This document shows positions 33,106-38,934 of a stretch of DNA of 38,934 nt, one piece after another. The translations under genes and the position numbers were made by a program. Position 1 is the stretch's first letter, and the number at the start of each line of letters is the position of its first letter. This DNA is from Alphaproteobacteria bacterium. GTDB lineage: Bacteria > Pseudomonadota > Alphaproteobacteria > UBA11136. The notes under the pieces are model-generated. The model was not told where the DNA came from, searched no databases, and was given only the letters and a program-made list of their open reading frames with translations. The stretch covers positions 1 to 38,934 of the forward strand of contig JADHSZ010000023.1 of NCBI GenBank assembly GCA_016776635.1. Direction: 5' to 3'.

Positions 33106-33106
33106 C

Positions 33107-33475
33107 ATGGAAAAAATAATTGTCATAGACGACGAAGCCGTGGTCCGCGAAACCATCACCGAGATGCTGCAGCGGGCGGGCTATGAGGTCTGGGCGGCGG
33201 CCGATGGCGGGGAAGGCATCGACCTGTTTCGCGAAAAAAACGTGGATTTGGTGATCACGGATATCATCATGCCCGAAGTGGAGGGCATCGAGACCATCCG
33301 CATCCTTCTTCAGGAACAGCCCGGGGTAAAGATCATCGCCATTTCCGGCGGCGGCCGCATCAGCAACGATGACCGGCTCCAGATGGCGGGCCATTTCGGC
33401 GCCAGCCTTACCCTGAAAAAGCCCTTCGAGCGTGAAGAGCTTCTTAAGGCCGTCAGGACGGTCCTGGATTCATAG
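33107..33475 (+). CDS. Stand-alone response regulator receiver protein
   Basis: A 122-residue CheY-like receiver domain without output domain. Acidic residues D8/D9, phospho-acceptor D52 in VDLVITDIIMP, the switch Ser 80 in IIAISGGG and Lys 105 in LKKPFEREE are all present. A GAAAGGGTG ribosome site precedes the ATG. The partner histidine kinase is not in the window. It starts 1 bp after the damaged TadE gene, but this adjacency may be a by-product of the rearrangement there. Confidence 0.92.
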   Translation: MEKIIVIDDEAVVRETITEMLQRAGYEVWAAADGGEGIDLFREKNVDLVITDIIMPEVEGIETIRILLQEQPGVKIIAISGGGRISNDDRLQMAGHFGASLTLKKPFEREELLKAVRTVLDS

Positions 33476-33493
33476 GGCCGGGCAGATTGGCGC

Positions 33494-34432
33494 TCAGTCA
33501 AAGACTCTAAACAGCATGAGAAGCGCCGAAACGGTGAGAAACAGGGCGAACCCCTTTTGCAGATGCCCACGATCCAGGCGATGGGCCAGGGCCGCGCCCA
33601 GAGGCGCCATGCACACCGTCACCGGGAAGATCAGCACCGCCCCCAACAGGTTGACGTAGCCCAGGCTCAGCGGCGGCAAGCCTGGCGCGTCCAGGCCCGC
33701 CCACACAAAACCCACAGCACCCGGCAGGGCGATGACCAGGCCCAAAGCCGCCGCCGTGGCCACCGCGCGGTGGATGGAAAAACCAGAAAAACGCATCACC
33801 GGCACCGACAGGGAGCCGCCGCCAATCCCCATCATCACCGAGAGGCATCCGATGCCCGCACCCAAAAGCGCGCGCAACGGCTCGCCGGGCAGGGTCCGGC
33901 CCGGGGGCGTGTCCTGGTGGGAAAAGCCGAGATAGAGGGCGATCGCCAGCGCCCCGCAGGCGAAGACGGCGGTCAACACCACGCCTCCCACAGCCCCGGC
34001 CACGGCCACACCGGCCACGGCGCCGAGAAAAACCGGCGCCCCCCAGCGCCGCAACAGGGCGGTGTCCACTTCGCCGTGGCGATGGTGGGCGCGCATGGAG
34101 GCAATGGCGGTGGGAATAATAATGGCGAGCGATGTTCCCACCGCTAAATTCATGGCCAACGCGGCGGAGACCCCCATCACCGCAAACAGGTGGAAAAGCA
34201 CCGGCACCACGACGATGCCCCCGCCCACGCCCAAAAGACCGGCGAGAAAACCCGCGGCCACCCCGGCGCCCAACAACGCCGCGGCGAGTTGGGCCAGGGC
34301 GAATATATCCATTGAGGTAACGTCAAAGCCGCTTATGCCGGTCATACCGTTCATACCATTTACTGGGGGGGCCTTTCTCATCTTATCCGCCAGCGACAAT
34401 TTGCGCCGCATATGCCGCCGCCATAAGAACAT
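33494..34432 (-). CDS. TSUP (TauE/SafE) family sulfite/organosulfur exporter-like protein
   Basis: A 312-residue (if started at 34432) inner-membrane protein with eight or so helices. Family motifs are AGFLAGLLGVGGGIVVVPVLFHL near the first helix, and the repeat-related IGCLSVMMGIGGGSLSVPVM. Members export sulfite, sulfoacetate or related anions; the substrate here is unknown. The first 30-40 residues are basic and variable; a start at 34381 (MRKAPP) is also possible. Confidence 0.88.
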   Translation of the reverse strand: MFLWRRHMRRKLSLADKMRKAPPVNGMNGMTGISGFDVTSMDIFALAQLAAALLGAGVAAGFLAGLLGVGGGIVVVPVLFHLFAVMGVSAALAMNLAVGTSLAIIIPTAIASMRAHHRHGEVDTALLRRWGAPVFLGAVAGVAVAGAVGGVVLTAVFACGALAIALYLGFSHQDTPPGRTLPGEPLRALLGAGIGCLSVMMGIGGGSLSVPVMRFSGFSIHRAVATAAALGLVIALPGAVGFVWAGLDAPGLPPLSLGYVNLLGAVLIFPVTVCMAPLGAALAHRLDRGHLQKGFALFLTVSALLMLFRVFD

Positions 34433-34534
34433 GCCCCGGCGACCCTTGCATCAAGAACAGGTAATCAATGGCGGACGGGCAACGTGCTACCATAGAGCCC
34501 ATATAAATATTTAACAGTGAGAGGAGGGGGCCTC

Positions 34535-35695
34535 ATGCGCGCCGGCGTGGCAGCGGTCGTTTTAGTGGCGCTGCTGGCTCCGTGGGGCCGGTATCCGGGG
34601 ATTCTACCGGACGTCCTGTCGGGCGCCCCGGTGCTGGCCGCCGGGGTGGAGGCGGCCGCCGACGGCAAGGCGATCAGCGCCGTCCATGACGGCATTTCCC
34701 TTATCGCCATGTATCCGCCGCCCGGCGTTACCTTCGACGTTGCCATTGTTGCCCCCGAAGAGGGGCTGGAAAACCTTACCCGCGCGCTCGACCTGATCGG
34801 GTCGCAATCGCCCCTTGCCAAGTCCCGGATCGAGGCCCTGAAAAAAAGTGGCAGCGTCTTCATTACCTATGATCCGCGCCACCCCGACACCAAGGCCAAT
34901 CTGGCGACGCTTCAGGTGGCGGCGTTCCTGCCCTTTTATTTCGAAAAAGATACCGAAAGGGAGGGTAAGAACTTTCTCGTGGTGGTGGGACGCCACGGCA
35001 TTAAATGGCCGCCCCGTGAGCTGGCAGGCGTTCTCGTCCACGAACTGGTGGGACATGGCATACAACATCTGGAAGGCCGCAAGCAGGCCATGCGCCTGGC
35101 GGATATAGAATGCGAAGCCTGGCTTTATGAGGAAATGGCGCATCAGGACTTCGGGATCGATAAATTCTCCAAGGAAATGATCGAATTCCGGCGACAGCTT
35201 GAAGATCAATGCAGCACCTTTCTCGGGCATTTACGGAAAAACGATCCCCAAGGCCTGCGGCTGTGGGAGGTTCTCGACCCCGACGTGCCGAAACTGCTGG
35301 ACCGGTTCCGGGCCTATCTTGAGGGGCTGCGCCACCGTGGCGTCATGAAAGACGCCCTGGCTTTCGCCGAGAAAACCCGCGAGGCCGAATACGAAAGAAT
35401 CCGCCGCGAAGGCTCCGCCGACGAACAGAACAGCCTCGGCGTTTATTTCCGGGACGGCATCGGCGAACACCCCCGCAATCTGGCCCGGGCCGCAGGGATG
35501 TTCGAGCAGGCGGCAAATAAGGGATATTCCGAAGCGCAGTTCAATCTGGGTGTTTTGCACGAAAATGGCGCGGGCGTGGCCCAGGATTACGCCATCGCGG
35601 CGAAGTGGTACCGCAAGGCGGCGGCACAGGGACATAAGAGGGCGATCAAGAGCCTGGCCGGACTCGAACGCGGCCATCCCGGGATTGTAAGATAG
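34535..35695 (+). CDS. Exported Sel1-repeat protein with HExxxH motif
   Basis: A 386-residue protein with an N-terminal signal-like segment (RAGVAAVVLVALLAP). The central domain has VLVHELVGHGIQHLEGRKQA (H169, E170, H174) and IECEAWLYEE, resembling but not matching a zincin HExxH site because three residues separate the Glu and the second His. Two or more Sel1 repeats lie at the C-terminus (SADEQNSLGVYFRDGIGEHP, then YSEAQFNLGVLHENGAGVAQDY and AIAAKWYRKAAAQGHKRAI). The ATG at 34535 follows GAGGAGG; a GTG at 34517 is less likely. Function unknown; an envelope protein-interaction or peptidase role is inference. Confidence 0.78.
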   Translation: MRAGVAAVVLVALLAPWGRYPGILPDVLSGAPVLAAGVEAAADGKAISAVHDGISLIAMYPPPGVTFDVAIVAPEEGLENLTRALDLIGSQSPLAKSRIEALKKSGSVFITYDPRHPDTKANLATLQVAAFLPFYFEKDTEREGKNFLVVVGRHGIKWPPRELAGVLVHELVGHGIQHLEGRKQAMRLADIECEAWLYEEMAHQDFGIDKFSKEMIEFRRQLEDQCSTFLGHLRKNDPQGLRLWEVLDPDVPKLLDRFRAYLEGLRHRGVMKDALAFAEKTREAEYERIRREGSADEQNSLGVYFRDGIGEHPRNLARAAGMFEQAANKGYSEAQFNLGVLHENGAGVAQDYAIAAKWYRKAAAQGHKRAIKSLAGLERGHPGIVR

Positions 35696-35708
35696 GCGCG
35701 GTGGTGGC

Positions 35709-35758
35709 TGGTGCCGCCTGTAGGATTCGAACCTACGACCCCCGCATTACGAATTCGG
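35709..35758 (-). other. 3' fragment of tRNA-Thr(CGT), probable island attachment site
   Basis: On the minus strand the sequence contains the 3' half of a tRNA: loop TTCGTAA (anticodon CGT), TGCGG, variable loop, T-arm GTAGG-TTCGAAT-CCTAC, acceptor strand AGGCGGC, A and CCA. No D-arm or 5' acceptor follows; the DNA turns AT-rich past the CCGAA that partly mimics the 5' anticodon stem. This is the typical remnant left when an element integrates into the 3' part of a tRNA gene. The complete tRNA should lie at the far end of the island, outside the window. Confidence 0.8.
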
Positions 35759-35849
35759 TTATCAATATTAAAATTTCTTATATTTCAATAATTTAACAGT
35801 TTTATATGTAACCAAGTATGTAACAAACTCGCTAATTTACGAGCAATTC

Positions 35850-36218
35850 TTAACGGAATAATGGTGTTTGATCCTCAGTTAAGATTTTGCTTTCTCCACA
35901 GCGATCGAAGCTGATGGCGAATGGATTAACATAAGACAACGAACTGTCCCACTTGTTGAATTCGTATTCCTGACCTTTTTCCTCGCAATCACTTCTCAGC
36001 ACAATAAGATCATCATTGTCTTCACAGACTGCCCACTTTTCGACAAAAGGTAATTTTAAAAATGCCGTTTTTTTCTGTCTGTCAATTTTGATTAGATGGT
36101 CCCTTCCCATTGTGCCCTTACATTTTAACCAAAACACGTCTGGCAACACTGTTGTATCTGACAAGGCGGGAGCGGCTGATAAAATAAGCGCCAAAATCAA
36201 TAAATATTTCATAAGCAC
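35850..36218 (-). CDS. Secreted hypothetical protein
   Basis: A 122-residue product (or 120 from the second Met) with a clear signal peptide: MLMKYLLILALILSAAPALS, cleavage before DTTVLP. The mature part has four cysteines (in KCKGTMG, AVCEDND, SDCEEKG and DRCGES), probably two disulfides, and no family I recognise. Codon use is AT-rich and unlike the chromosomal genes to the left, consistent with the island. It lies about 20 bp downstream of the GIY-YIG gene on the same strand. Confidence 0.7.
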   Translation of the reverse strand: MLMKYLLILALILSAAPALSDTTVLPDVFWLKCKGTMGRDHLIKIDRQKKTAFLKLPFVEKWAVCEDNDDLIVLRSDCEEKGQEYEFNKWDSSLSYVNPFAISFDRCGESKILTEDQTPLFR

Positions 36219-36240
36219 ACTGGAACCTTAGGGGCTGTAA

Positions 36241-36657
36241 TTATTTTTTATTACACTTGGGAAAGTTCCCATGTTGTCGCACATATTTCAAAATGGCATG
36301 ACGTTCAGCATATCTAATAAATGCCGCATCCTGAAAATTCTTCTGCTCTCCATACGCTATGATCGAAACAAACAAGTCGCCTATATCCCCGCCATATTCA
36401 TTAAAATATGTCCTTCCTCCCGAATGACCACGACCTCCTGTCGTTGCAGATTTATTGAACGCCTTTAGGCGTGCCCATAGGGTTTGATTACAAGTCTCTC
36501 CGATGTACTCAATGCACTCATTTGTTGGAACTGGGTCGGTCGCTTGGTTTACACCCTCAAATTTGGAGAGTAGATAAATTCCAGGCATCTCTTTGATGCC
36601 CACTAGACTTTCACGAGCTTCCCAAGGCGCCCACTCAGTAAATGACGGTATTTTCAT
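36241..36657 (-). CDS. GIY-YIG domain protein
   Basis: A 138-residue protein with the GIY-YIG nuclease pattern: GIY at residues 26-28, YIG at 51-53 in CIEYIGET, the catalytic-type Arg 63 in LWARLKAF, Glu 118 in RYAERHAILKYV, and an Asn in HGNFPKCN near the end. The domain fills the protein, with a conspicuous GGRGHSGG loop. Stand-alone GIY-YIG proteins occur in mobile elements and as repair or restriction enzymes; the target is unknown. Confidence 0.75.
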   Translation of the reverse strand: MKIPSFTEWAPWEARESLVGIKEMPGIYLLSKFEGVNQATDPVPTNECIEYIGETCNQTLWARLKAFNKSATTGGRGHSGGRTYFNEYGGDIGDLFVSIIAYGEQKNFQDAAFIRYAERHAILKYVRQHGNFPKCNKK

Positions 36658-36699
36658 TTAAACTTCGCCCCTCTGTCTGAAAGTGCTCCATTAGGTCGT

Positions 36700-36858
36700 C
36701 TATTGGAAAACTTGCTTTAGTGCAGATTGATAAAAAATATACAAACTCTGCACGAGCTTGAACATAGGACGCATCGAGGGATTCCTTAAGGTCTGGGAAA
36801 CAACCCCATCATTGCCTTTTCTGAATATTTTCTGTTTTTCGATTTGACCACTGAACAG
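36700..36858 (-). pseudogene. Remnant related to the 37871-38095 gene
   Basis: The minus-strand frame reads GQIEKQKIFRKGND, matching GQIEKQKMFRDGGE near the C-terminus of the protein at 37871-38095. At DNA level 36821-36849 and 37917-37945 match at 27 of 29 positions. A stop lies just upstream in frame, so only the 3' part survives; the following 40 codons diverge. It is a broken duplicate. Confidence 0.5.
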
Positions 36859-36900
36859 TTATCATACAGCAGGCAACAACAACGAGAAGGAGGTGATCCA

Positions 36901-36975
36901 ATGTCTAGTGATATGGTTCCTATATCGACTACCCTTGGTGTCAGTTACAGGCGGAGGAGCAACCTCTTCGGTTAG
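36901..36975 (+). CDS. 24-codon small ORF with perfect Shine-Dalgarno sequence
   Basis: The ORF starts ATG at 36901 and encodes MSSDMVPISTTLGVSYRRRS then NLFG. It is preceded by AAGGAGGTGATCC, a 13-nt exact complement of the usual 16S rRNA 3' end, an exceptionally strong ribosome site though placed close to the ATG. It is followed by a GGGTAT/ATACCC hairpin (37001-37018) and a strong terminator. The product is not hydrophobic, which argues against a classic type I toxin. It may be a leader peptide, a small protein, or part of an RNA. Confidence 0.5.
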   Translation: MSSDMVPISTTLGVSYRRRSNLFG

Positions 36976-37027
36976 TTCTGACACGGGATTAAGTGATCAC
37001 GGGTATCGATATATACCCACTCGCTGA

Positions 37028-37061
37028 AAGGGGGACATCTTCGTAAGGTGTCCCCCTTTTT
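37028..37061 (+). terminator. Strong terminator after the small ORF
   Basis: Perfect 8-bp stem GGGGGACA (37030-37037) with TGTCCCCC (37049-37056), flanked by AAA and TTTTT. It defines the 3' end of a rightward transcript that would include the 24-codon ORF. Confidence 0.87.
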
Positions 37062-37106
37062 AAATCAGGCTTGAGTGGTCTTTTGCCGATGGAGTGAAAC
37101 CCCTTG

Positions 37107-37724
37107 CTAGAACTTTACTCCATCACTTGCATCAGAATCTGGGACCAATTTTCGCAACTTCCTAAATAGTTTTTTGTTTTCTAGTTGTAAATCAATGCCA
37201 AAAGCTCCCTTGGTAAAATTCATTTTTTCATCTCCATCACCCTTGAAATGACATAATTTTGAAGATTTACTTTTAGTGGTATCACCTGTTTCAATCCGCT
37301 CATCAAAAAATAATTTATACATTCCAATTCCCGTATCATAACAGGAGTGAAGTTCTCCATATTTATTAAGAACCCTGCTAGTTAAGCTTGAAACTATTTG
37401 ATAGGCTGTATTTGTGTCTTCTTCCCTGACTCTGAATGAATATTCAATTTGATGAACTATATCCATAGCAAAATGAAGCCTTATTCTTGCCTCTCCTTCT
37501 TCTGATATACAGACTACATCTCCATTCCGAGCCCCTCGAATCTCTATGCTCATAAACCTAGCCCCTCTAATCTCCCAAGAGCAGCCTTCGGATTTAACAA
37601 TTTTCTTAACTTCGCTAGAAGTCATTCCAAGCTCTACACCCATAATGTCATTTTCAGCAGAAGCCGCAGGATATACAATCAACAGGGTTAGGAGCAGAAT
37701 AGGTAAAATCAACAGGTGTTTCAT
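37107..37724 (-). CDS. Secreted hypothetical protein
   Basis: A 205-residue product with a strong signal peptide (KHLLILPILLLTLLIVYPAA, cut near SAEN). The mature domain starts DIMGVELGMTSSEVKKIVKS, the layout of small periplasmic lipocalin- or BamE-like 'GMT.eV' domains seen in many uncharacterised exported proteins, then is mostly beta-strand. It has four cysteines. AT-rich codon use agrees with foreign origin. No function can be assigned. Confidence 0.7.
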   Translation of the reverse strand: MKHLLILPILLLTLLIVYPAASAENDIMGVELGMTSSEVKKIVKSEGCSWEIRGARFMSIEIRGARNGDVVCISEEGEARIRLHFAMDIVHQIEYSFRVREEDTNTAYQIVSSLTSRVLNKYGELHSCYDTGIGMYKLFFDERIETGDTTKSKSSKLCHFKGDGDEKMNFTKGAFGIDLQLENKKLFRKLRKLVPDSDASDGVKF

Positions 37725-37870
37725 CTTGAGTCCTCACAACGTATGCGGGCATAAGAGTAGCAGAATTGGGCATATTGGAATGATATTATAGATAAATATG
37801 AAATAAGGTTACGCTAACTGCTAAATTACACAGTAGGCGGCAACAACGAAAATGAGGTGATGGCGCATCA

Positions 37871-38095
37871 TCAATAACTATCTTCCCACTGATACTCCCC
37901 CGATTCACCACCATCCCTGAACATTTTCTGTTTCTCGATTTGACCGTTTAACTGGGTAAAATCCTTATCCATTGCCTCCCTTAATTTTGATCGGATGTAA
38001 CCGAGTCGGGTCGTCTGTGATGCGTGGGAAAGGGTGTTCAGTTCTGATGCCCATTCAGATGGGACATTCAATTTAATGGCAAAGTCGTGGTTCAT
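37871..38095 (-). CDS. Small hypothetical protein of the island, third of a coupled set
   Basis: A 74-residue protein (MNHDFAIKLNVPSEWASELN at the N-terminus) with TTRLGYIRSKLREAMDKDF and GQIEKQK. The pattern 'IKLNVPSEWASELNTLSHAS' with a short helix pair resembles ribbon-helix-helix-type or CopG-like small DNA-binding proteins, but I cannot confirm that. Its start overlaps the stop of the upstream gene (38092-38343) by 4 bp. Confidence 0.6.
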   Translation of the reverse strand: MNHDFAIKLNVPSEWASELNTLSHASQTTRLGYIRSKLREAMDKDFTQLNGQIEKQKMFRDGGESGEYQWEDSY

Positions 38096-38343
38096 TTACG
38101 CAATCCTTTCATGATGGTTCTGTCTTGTAAGTCTGTAGCAATTGATAGAGTCGATAATCCTGCTGCCCATTTAATCTGTGATGATAGGAGATCAATTTTC
38201 TTAGCAACATCGTTGGTGCTGGTGATTTGATTCCCGATGGAGTTGATTTTCGCCTGAAGTCCAACTGCGGCAACTTTCACCCAGTTCGATCTACCTGCAC
38301 TTTCATCAAGATCATCGTCATTAAATTCGTTGAACGTCATCAT
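38092..38343 (-). CDS. Small hypothetical protein of the island, second of a coupled set
   Basis: An 83-residue protein with an acidic N-terminus (MMTFNEFNDDDLDESAG) and a long amphipathic helical part (LQAKINSIGNQITSTNDVAK, then KIDLLSSQIKWAAG) that could be a coiled coil. No recognised family. It overlaps its neighbours by 4 bp on each side, so the three genes are probably translated together. Confidence 0.6.
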   Translation of the reverse strand: MMTFNEFNDDDLDESAGRSNWVKVAAVGLQAKINSIGNQITSTNDVAKKIDLLSSQIKWAAGLSTLSIATDLQDRTIMKGLRK

Positions 38344-38528
38344 TGGTGGTGTCTAATTGCGATGATGGAAACTTTTGAATTTGGTGATCGGAATAGAGTT
38401 TCAATATCTTTGCCGATGGATTTCAGATCACGTTTATCACTGGTTTCTTTGATGATCATTTTTTCAATTTGAGCACTCTGAATTGCTCTTGATAGCTCTT
38501 GTTTATTGGATGGCTCTCTTAAAATCAT
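38340..38528 (-). CDS. Small hypothetical protein of the island, first of a coupled set
   Basis: A 62-residue product if started at the ATG at 38528 (MILREPSNKQELSRAIQSAQ), or 72 if at the TTG at 38558. It is charged and helical throughout (IEKMIIKETSDKRDLKSIGK), without signal or membrane segments. Family unknown. It heads the three-gene overlapping set. Confidence 0.55.
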   Translation of the reverse strand: MILREPSNKQELSRAIQSAQIEKMIIKETSDKRDLKSIGKDIETLFRSPNSKVSIIAIRHHQ

Positions 38529-38634
38529 TTTTATATCTTTCGTTAAATTTAGGTACAAGTTTTACAATGCGGGGCTTTGGGACCCTGCCAAATATTTTTT
38601 AACCACGGGACAACGGGACAGTTCGAAACGCAGC

Positions 38635-38652
38635 ATCAATGGATCCATTGAT
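38635..38652. promoter_or_regulatory. 18-bp perfect palindrome
   Basis: ATCAATGGATCCATTGAT is a perfect palindrome. It lies between the stop of the rightmost partial gene and the start of the coupled three-gene set, in the position expected of an operator for that set. On the plus strand a T-rich run (TTATTTTTTATG) follows, so a rightward terminator-like role is also possible. Confidence 0.5.
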
Positions 38653-38659
38653 TTATTTT

Positions 38660-38934
38660 TTATGTGGCGAAAAACCAATCTTCCCACGAAGGAAGTTTTC
38701 CAACCTGTTTTGAGGAGTAGATGGCGGCAGCATTACCGATATATCTATTCTCGATTTTCTTTATATAGGGCAGTTTGAGAGTTCTTGACCCTCTTGAATG
38801 CGGGTCCTTCGAATCCAGCATCATCCATTCCATGGAAAAATCAGCATCAATATTTTGTCCCCACAAAAAAGATGGGGTATGCAGCAGAATATGGGCATGA
38901 CGGTTTCTTGATTCCCAATTGCCTTCATAAAATC
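38660..38934 (-). CDS. C-terminal part of an island protein with an HxH motif (runs off right edge)
   Basis: The minus-strand frame is open from the right edge to the stop at 38660, about 90 residues. It contains NRHAHILLHTP, then FSMEWMMLDSKD, LKLPYIKKIENRYIGN and WEDWFFAT. The H-x-H hydrophobic pattern resembles motif II (HUH) of rolling-circle replication initiators and their chromosomal relatives, and YIKK might be a degenerate Tyr motif. This is a weak resemblance from a fragment. A TTG at 38866 could give a shorter product, but the open frame upstream makes a longer protein more likely. Confidence 0.5.
   Translation of the reverse strand, partial: FYEGNWESRNRHAHILLHTPSFLWGQNIDADFSMEWMMLDSKDPHSRGSRTLKLPYIKKIENRYIGNAAAIYSSKQVGKLPSWEDWFFAT

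Noticed and set aside
35709..35758. Functional tRNA gene at this site
   Set aside because: Only the anticodon loop to CCA part is present; the D-arm and 5' acceptor strand are missing.
35759..38934. Prophage
   Set aside because: No phage structural, lysis or integrase gene is visible in the 3.2 kb available; island is the most that can be said.

Overview
The window looks like chromosomal DNA of a GC-rich alphaproteobacterium, probably Rhodospirillales-like. The grounds are a complete cytochrome c maturation (System I) operon next to acnA, an IalB-family protein, an NnrU-family protein and the overall gene style. I did not run a search, so the taxonomy is inference. Most genes are ordinary housekeeping or accessory chromosomal genes, densely packed and often overlapping by 4 bp.

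Layout. 1-1022: 5' part of acnA (minus). 1183-8195: ccmA-B-C-D-E-F-G-H-I (plus), one translationally coupled operon. 8196-8582: a non-coding stretch with phased short repeats. 8583-10235: ten tandem genes for about 38-50 residue peptides. They share an almost invariant 24-residue N-terminus (MPKTD(V/I)K, then ESED, then ELSDEALDR), a hypervariable Cys/Gly-rich centre and a short SP(A/S)(E/D) tail. Three more copies lie at 23972-24424. This 13-member family is the outstanding feature of the window: it has the leader/core layout of ribosomally made, modified peptide (RiPP-like) precursors. No modification enzyme that I recognise is encoded in the window.

10376-12748: pabC and pabB (minus) for p-aminobenzoate/folate. 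12932-16391: a lipid-kinase-like protein, tRNA-Ala(CGC) (minus), YggT, DUF167, folD and NnrU. 16429-20023: argG, rlmN, an IalB-like protein and a SpoU methyltransferase (all minus). 20150-23869: two EamA transporters, a small zincin, a low-molecular-weight phosphatase and a fructosamine-kinase-like protein. After the second peptide array come rhlE and a small charged protein. These are followed by thpR, an aldo/keto reductase and a FIST protein (minus), a BI-1 family membrane protein, three TadE/TadG-like proteins (the last apparently 3'-damaged), a response regulator, a TSUP transporter (minus) and a Sel1-repeat protein.

Dispersed hairpin elements built around GGGCCAGGGTACGT occur five times in intergenic DNA, at the 3' side of both peptide arrays and near three similar bidirectional terminators. 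Paired stem changes between copies indicate that the hairpin structure matters; they are REP-like.

From 35709 the character changes. A 3' fragment of a tRNA-Thr(CGT) gene is followed by AT-rich DNA with unrelated small genes: a GIY-YIG protein, secreted hypotheticals, a 24-codon ORF with a perfect Shine-Dalgarno sequence, and a three-gene overlapping set. This is most simply the left end of an integrated genomic island that runs past the right edge of the window.
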